Below are positions 63,204 through 64,000 of a stretch of 64,000 nt of DNA, one piece after another; the stretch's first letter is position 1; each line of letters opens with the position of its first letter. The notes below the pieces were generated by a model. It ran no database searches, was not told the origin of the DNA, and worked only from the letters and a program-made list of their open reading frames with translations. This stretch comes from SG8-30 sp963695155 (GTDB taxonomy: Bacteria; Pseudomonadota; Gammaproteobacteria; Steroidobacterales; Steroidobacteraceae), in assembly GCA_963695155.1 (NCBI GenBank), contig CAVOGD010000005.1, forward strand, positions 432,722 to 496,721, read 5' to 3'. The position numbers were made by a program, and so were the translations under genes.

Positions 63204-64000
63204 CTACCGTTCGGCGCCCGGGAACAGCATCTTCAGCGTCATGTCCGCGGTGAACATGCAGCGCGCGCTGTGACCGCACGCGGGCACGACGCGCGCCTCG
63301 TTGCCCGCCCCGTGACGATCGTTCACGTGCTTGCCGAACGCCAGGCCGCGCGCCAGCCGGGTCGGGCCTTGCGCCATCGCGGAGCAGGAATCGTCGAAGC
63401 CATACAACGGCAGGATGTCCAGCTCGCCGAGCAGGTACACGGCCTTCCGCGCCGCGACCTGGGCGCGCAACTGCTCGTCGCTGATTGCGGCCGCATAGCC
63501 GGTGCGCTGCTTGAGCCCGTACGGCCAGTTGTCGTAGCCGCTGCAGCCCGCGGCGTCCCCGAACGCCTCGAACGGTTCGGGCGGGCTGGCCGGCAACGGC
63601 GCCAGGTAACCGGGCGGCATGGCCGCAACTGTGGTGGGAACGGCGCTCACGGTGGGACGCAGGCTGTCGAGGTACGTGTATGAAGAAGGGTTGGCGACGA
63701 TGTAGGAGGGCACGACCGGCAGCCCGTCGTGCACCTTGTTCGCCATCGCGTAGCGGCCGACGAACTGGCCGCCGGCGGAGTGTCCCGCAACGACGATGGT
63801 GCGGAGCCTGGGGAAAGTCTCCCGGCTGGCCAGGCGACGCAGGATCTCGTCGACCGGGTCATAGGAAGTCACGTCGGGCTGGCCCAGCGCGGCGCCGCCA
63901 TTGCGCCAGCTGTCCGGGCCCAGGCAGCCCCAGCTGAGCTCGTCGTCCGCCAGCGTATCGGTACAGGTCTTGCCTTCATTCGAGGCGAAACGCAGGGAAA
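63204..64000 (-). CDS. Alpha/beta-hydrolase, partial (5' end outside window)
   Basis: C-terminal 264 codons of a hydrolase. Nucleophile VVAGHSAGGQFVGRYA, and ACGHSARCMF contains the likely catalytic His; GELDILPLYGFDDSC may give the acid. The frame stays open to 64000 (CTDTLADDELSWGCLGPDSWRNGG), so the start lies beyond the window. Substrate unknown. Confidence 0.78.
   Translation of the reverse strand, partial: SLRFASNEGKTCTDTLADDELSWGCLGPDSWRNGGAALGQPDVTSYDPVDEILRRLASRETFPRLRTIVVAGHSAGGQFVGRYAMANKVHDGLPVVPSYIVANPSSYTYLDSLRPTVSAVPTTVAAMPPGYLAPLPASPPEPFEAFGDAAGCSGYDNWPYGLKQRTGYAAAISDEQLRAQVAARKAVYLLGELDILPLYGFDDSCSAMAQGPTRLARGLAFGKHVNDRHGAGNEARVVPACGHSARCMFTADMTLKMLFPGAER

Noticed and set aside
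1..64000. tRNA, rRNA, CRISPR arrays and insertion sequences
   Set aside because: Scanned for T-arm (GGTTCGAATC-like) signatures, regular direct repeats and transposase motifs; none was found. XerC is the housekeeping type.

Overview
The window is high-GC DNA (visibly about 65-70% G+C) from a Gram-negative bacterium with respiratory ubiquinone metabolism. I infer a gammaproteobacterium near the Xanthomonadales/Steroidobacterales. The grounds are the gene order dapF-DUF484-xerC-hslV-hslU-DUF971-ubiE-ubiJ-ubiB, an S46 dipeptidyl-peptidase, a DPP7-like active site, a PII protein and complete TrpE/TrpG. This rests on gene content and order only; there is no rRNA or tRNA in the window.

Layout. 0-14.3 kb: ExoD-like membrane protein, S46 peptidase, a periplasmic protein with three TonB-C-like domains, hemN, a two-domain VOC protein, a small outer-membrane barrel, a homogentisate catabolic set (hmgA, fumarylacetoacetase-like, aldehyde dehydrogenase) with a palindromic operator, a thiolase, a MATE transporter and an MBL hydrolase. 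14.37-21.2 kb: a complete trpEGDCFBA operon behind a Trp attenuator with a previously unlisted leader peptide (M...WWW...). trpC carries an in-frame 61-codon insertion containing a palindromic element; a second copy lies at 31.3 kb. 21.2-31.2 kb: M20 amidohydrolase and the housekeeping cluster (ubiBJE, hslUV, xerC, dapF) on the minus strand. 31.3-33.5 kb: the second repeat copy, small membrane proteins and a second TrpF-like gene. 33.6-40.0 kb: an accessory SpvB/FG-GAP/RHS toxin locus with a detached toxin tail and a candidate immunity gene. 40.2-56.3 kb: glnB, ferredoxin, oxidoreductase, transporters, a flavin amine oxidase, glyoxalase, arsC-acr3, a CorC-like protein and hutG. 56.3-64 kb: mostly minus-strand accessory enzymes (CYTH, nitrilase, hotdog thioesterases, cytochrome c, epimerase), including a decayed 2-hydroxychromene-2-carboxylate isomerase tail.

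Sequence quality or gene decay. At least eight otherwise well-conserved genes are broken by a single base: a TonB-like gene, trpC (twice), trpB, the M20 peptidase, RHS, an NmrA-like protein, an epimerase and a gamma-glutamylcyclotransferase. Most are one extra base in a short homopolymer. Several are core genes whose reconstructed ends restore 4-bp stop/start overlaps, so assembly indels are more likely than real decay. I annotate these as joined genes and state where the frame changes.

The sequence offers no IS element, integrase other than XerC, CRISPR array, tRNA or rRNA.
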